From NCBI GenBank assembly GCA_028708585.1, contig JAQVYO010000026.1, forward strand, positions 1 to 15,974: a stretch of 15,974 nt of DNA, read 5' to 3'. This DNA is from Oscillospiraceae bacterium. Its GTDB lineage: Bacteria; Bacillota; Clostridia; Oscillospirales; Oscillospiraceae. Each line of letters opens with the position of its first letter. Position 1 is the first letter of the stretch. The notes under the pieces are model-generated. The model saw only the letters and a program-made list of their open reading frames with translations. It searched no databases and was not told where the DNA came from. Position numbers and translations under genes: made by a program. Below, in pieces: positions 14,201 to 15,974 of this stretch.

Positions 14201-15043
14201 CGAATGAATATCGGCCAGGTGCTGGAAGTGCACTTAGGCTATGCCGCAAAGACGCTGGGCTGGAAAGTGGCCACGCCCATCTTCGACGGAGCGAACGAAA
14301 TTGATATCATGGATACGCTGCGGCTGGCGGGCCTGTCACCCGACGGAAAAAGCATCCTGTACGATGGGAGGACGGGGCAGCAGTTTGACAACCCGGTGAC
14401 GGTCGGATATGTCTATTTCCTGAAGCTGCACCATCTGGTGGACGACAAGATTCACGCCCGCTCCACTGGCCCGTACAGTCTGGTTACCCAGCAGCCTTTG
14501 GGCGGCAAAGCGCAGTTCGGCGGTCAGCGGTTTGGGGAAATGGAAGTGTGGGCGTTGGAGGCTTACGGCGCCGCTTTTACCCTTCAGGAAATTCTGACGG
14601 TGAAATCCGACGACGTCACCGGCCGCGTGCGCACCTATGAGGCCATTGTCAAGGGCCATAATGTGCCCAAGCCGGGCGTACCCGAATCGTTTAAAGTTTT
14701 AGTGAAGGAACTGCAGTCCTTGTGCCTGGACGTGCGGGTTTTGGATGCGGAAGGCCAGGAAATTGAGCTGAAGGACGACGACGACGCGGATACTTTCCAG
14801 CCCGGAAGGATGGATGAAGATGTCTACGTGGCCCGGGATGATGAAATGGCTGCCGGCGGGTTCGGTATTGAGGAAGTAGACGGTCAAAATCCAAAAGCGG
14901 CTTTGGACGATTTGGACGGCGGCGGCCTGGAGGACGGGGAGCCGGACGACGAAAAATCGGAGAGTGAGAACAGCGGAGATACGGACGGGGAAGAAGTGTT
15001 CTCGGAAGACGCGAACAAAGAAAATCTTTTGGATATTGAGTAA
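11279..15043 (+). CDS. rpoB: DNA-directed RNA polymerase subunit beta
   Basis: A 1254-aa, full-length beta subunit, which forms half of the RNA polymerase active cleft and the rifampicin pocket. Seen: MVKDVRYGR near the start, [38 protein letters not shown], the Rif region with [11 protein letters not shown] (485-495) and [13 protein letters not shown] (499 onward), [63 protein letters not shown] and [25 protein letters not shown]. D490, H500 and S505 correspond to E. coli D516, H526 and S531, so the commonest rifampicin-resistance positions are wild type. An acidic tail of about 90 residues follows residue 1165. ATG 11279 is chosen (SD GAGGT, 5 nt spacing; family start MVK) over the in-frame GTG at 11267. 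It is co-transcribed with rpoC 14 nt downstream. rplJ-rplL are not upstream. Confidence 0.98.
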   Translation: [1254 protein letters not shown]

Positions 15044-15057
15044 GGAGAAGTGTAAAT

Positions 15058-15974
15058 ATGAGTTATGCCGCTTTTGAATCCATAAAAATCGGGATTGCTT
15101 CTCCGGAAATGATTCGGGAGTGGTCCTATGGCGAAGTAAAAAAGCCGGAAACCATTAATTACAGAACTTTAAAACCGGAGCGGGACGGGCTGTTCTGCGA
15201 ACGGATCTTTGGACCCACCAAGGACTGGGAATGCCATTGCGGCAAATACAAAAAAATTCGCTATAAGGGTAAAATCTGCGACCGCTGCGGCGTGGAAGTG
15301 ACAAGAGCCAAGGTGCGCAGAGAGCGTATGGGGCACATTGAGCTGGCAGCGCCGGTCTCCCATATCTGGTATTTTAAGGGTATCCCCTCCCGGATGGGTC
15401 TGCTTCTGGATATTTCTCCCCGTATTCTGGAGAAGGTGTTGTATTTTGCGGCCTATATTGTGACGGATCCAGGCCTGTCCCCCCTGGCCAAAAACCAGAT
15501 TCTCAGTGAAAAAGAATATCGGGACATGCGGGAGAAATACGAGAGTGATTTTGACGCGGGCATGGGGGCCGAAGCGGTGAGAAAGCTTCTGTCCGCCATC
15601 AACCTGGAGGAACTCTCCACAAATCTGCGCAATGAACTAAAAGAAGCTTCCGGGCAGAAAAAGGCGCGGATCGTCAAGCGCCTTGAAGTGGTGGAGGCGT
15701 TCCGCCTTTCCGGAAACCGGCCGGAATGGATGATTATCGACGTGCTGCCTGTGATCCCGCCGGAGCTGCGTCCTATGGTGCAGCTGGACGGCGGCAGGTT
15801 TGCCACCTCCGATTTGAACGATCTCTACCGGCGGGTCATCAATCGAAACAACCGGCTAAAGCGCCTCATTCAGTTAAACGCGCCGGATATCATTGTCCGC
15901 AACGAAAAGCGGATGCTCCAGGAAGAGGTGGACGCGCTGATTGATAACGGCCGGAGAGGCCGCGCCGTAACCGG
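15058..15974 (+). CDS. rpoC: DNA-directed RNA polymerase subunit beta' (5' part only)
   Basis: The first 305 codons of beta', which carries the catalytic magnesium site of RNA polymerase; that site is beyond the window. Seen: MSYAAFESIKIGIASPEMI, RTLKPERDGLFCERIFGPTKDWEC, and the N-terminal zinc ribbon with all four cysteines (C59, C61, C74, C77 in CHCG and CDRCG). These are followed by RVRRERMGHIEL-type sequence (here KVRRERMGHIELAAPVSHIW), GIPSRMGLLLDISPR, the WMIIDVLPVIPPELRPMVQLDGGRFATSDLNDLYRRVINRNNRLKRL-type region and the start of the following RNEKRMLQEEVDAL segment. ATG 15058 has AAGGAG (15042-15047) overlapping the rpoB stop codon, with a 10-nt spacing. The open frame runs off the right edge. 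Confidence 0.98.
   Translation, partial: MSYAAFESIKIGIASPEMIREWSYGEVKKPETINYRTLKPERDGLFCERIFGPTKDWECHCGKYKKIRYKGKICDRCGVEVTRAKVRRERMGHIELAAPVSHIWYFKGIPSRMGLLLDISPRILEKVLYFAAYIVTDPGLSPLAKNQILSEKEYRDMREKYESDFDAGMGAEAVRKLLSAINLEELSTNLRNELKEASGQKKARIVKRLEVVEAFRLSGNRPEWMIIDVLPVIPPELRPMVQLDGGRFATSDLNDLYRRVINRNNRLKRLIQLNAPDIIVRNEKRMLQEEVDALIDNGRRGRAVT

Noticed and set aside
13094..14233. Minus-strand open frame of 379 aa
   Set aside because: It is antisense to the conserved catalytic half of rpoB; His/Phe-rich composition typical of a shadow frame.

Overview
The window comes from a bacterial chromosome. It is most likely a mid-to-high-GC member of the Clostridia (Bacillota), plausibly of the Oscillospirales type; that finer placement is an impression from protein sequence, not a tested result. 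Support comes from the ylxM-ffh pair typical of Gram-positives, the Firmicute-like RpoB (Rif-region DQTNP, acidic C-terminal tail, about 1250 aa), strong GGAGG-type ribosome binding sites, and sigma-A-like promoters. No mobile element, CRISPR array, tRNA, rRNA or phage gene was seen.

Layout from left to right. (1) Minus strand, 1-1523: ylxM followed by ffh, the signal recognition particle GTPase, whose 3' end runs off the left edge. The pair has a near-consensus promoter and an operator-like dyad in the intergenic region. (2) Plus strand, about 1763-9331: one very large gene for a cyclic beta-1,2-glucan synthase-type protein. It has a GT84 glycosyltransferase with membrane segments, a GH189/glycoamylase-like cyclization domain, a beta-sandwich region and a C-terminal GH94 phosphorylase-like domain. 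A 15-bp hairpin follows directly. (3) Minus strand, 9443-10855, convergent with the previous gene: a polytopic GT-C-type membrane glycosyltransferase resembling Gpi18-like mannosyltransferases. Its ribosome binding site and start codon sit in a perfect 16-bp palindrome. (4) 10856-11278: a 423-bp divergent intergenic region with tandem rpoB promoters and several inverted repeats. (5) Plus strand, 11279 to the right edge: rpoB and the first 305 codons of rpoC.

The outer genes are housekeeping genes for protein targeting and transcription. The middle holds two envelope-glycan enzymes: a glucan polymerase/cyclase and a membrane glycosyltransferase. They converge, so they are not co-transcribed, and no exporter, regulator or modification gene accompanies them here. 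The rpoBC pair does not follow rplJ-rplL as it does in most bacteria; it starts from its own promoters, back to back with the membrane glycosyltransferase.

I saw no clear undescribed multi-gene system. The points most worth a second look are the rpoB leader (two -10 boxes each centred in an inverted repeat, plus a possible short divergent RNA), the self-complementary start site of the membrane glycosyltransferase, the dyad downstream of the ylxM promoter, and the solitary glucan synthase.
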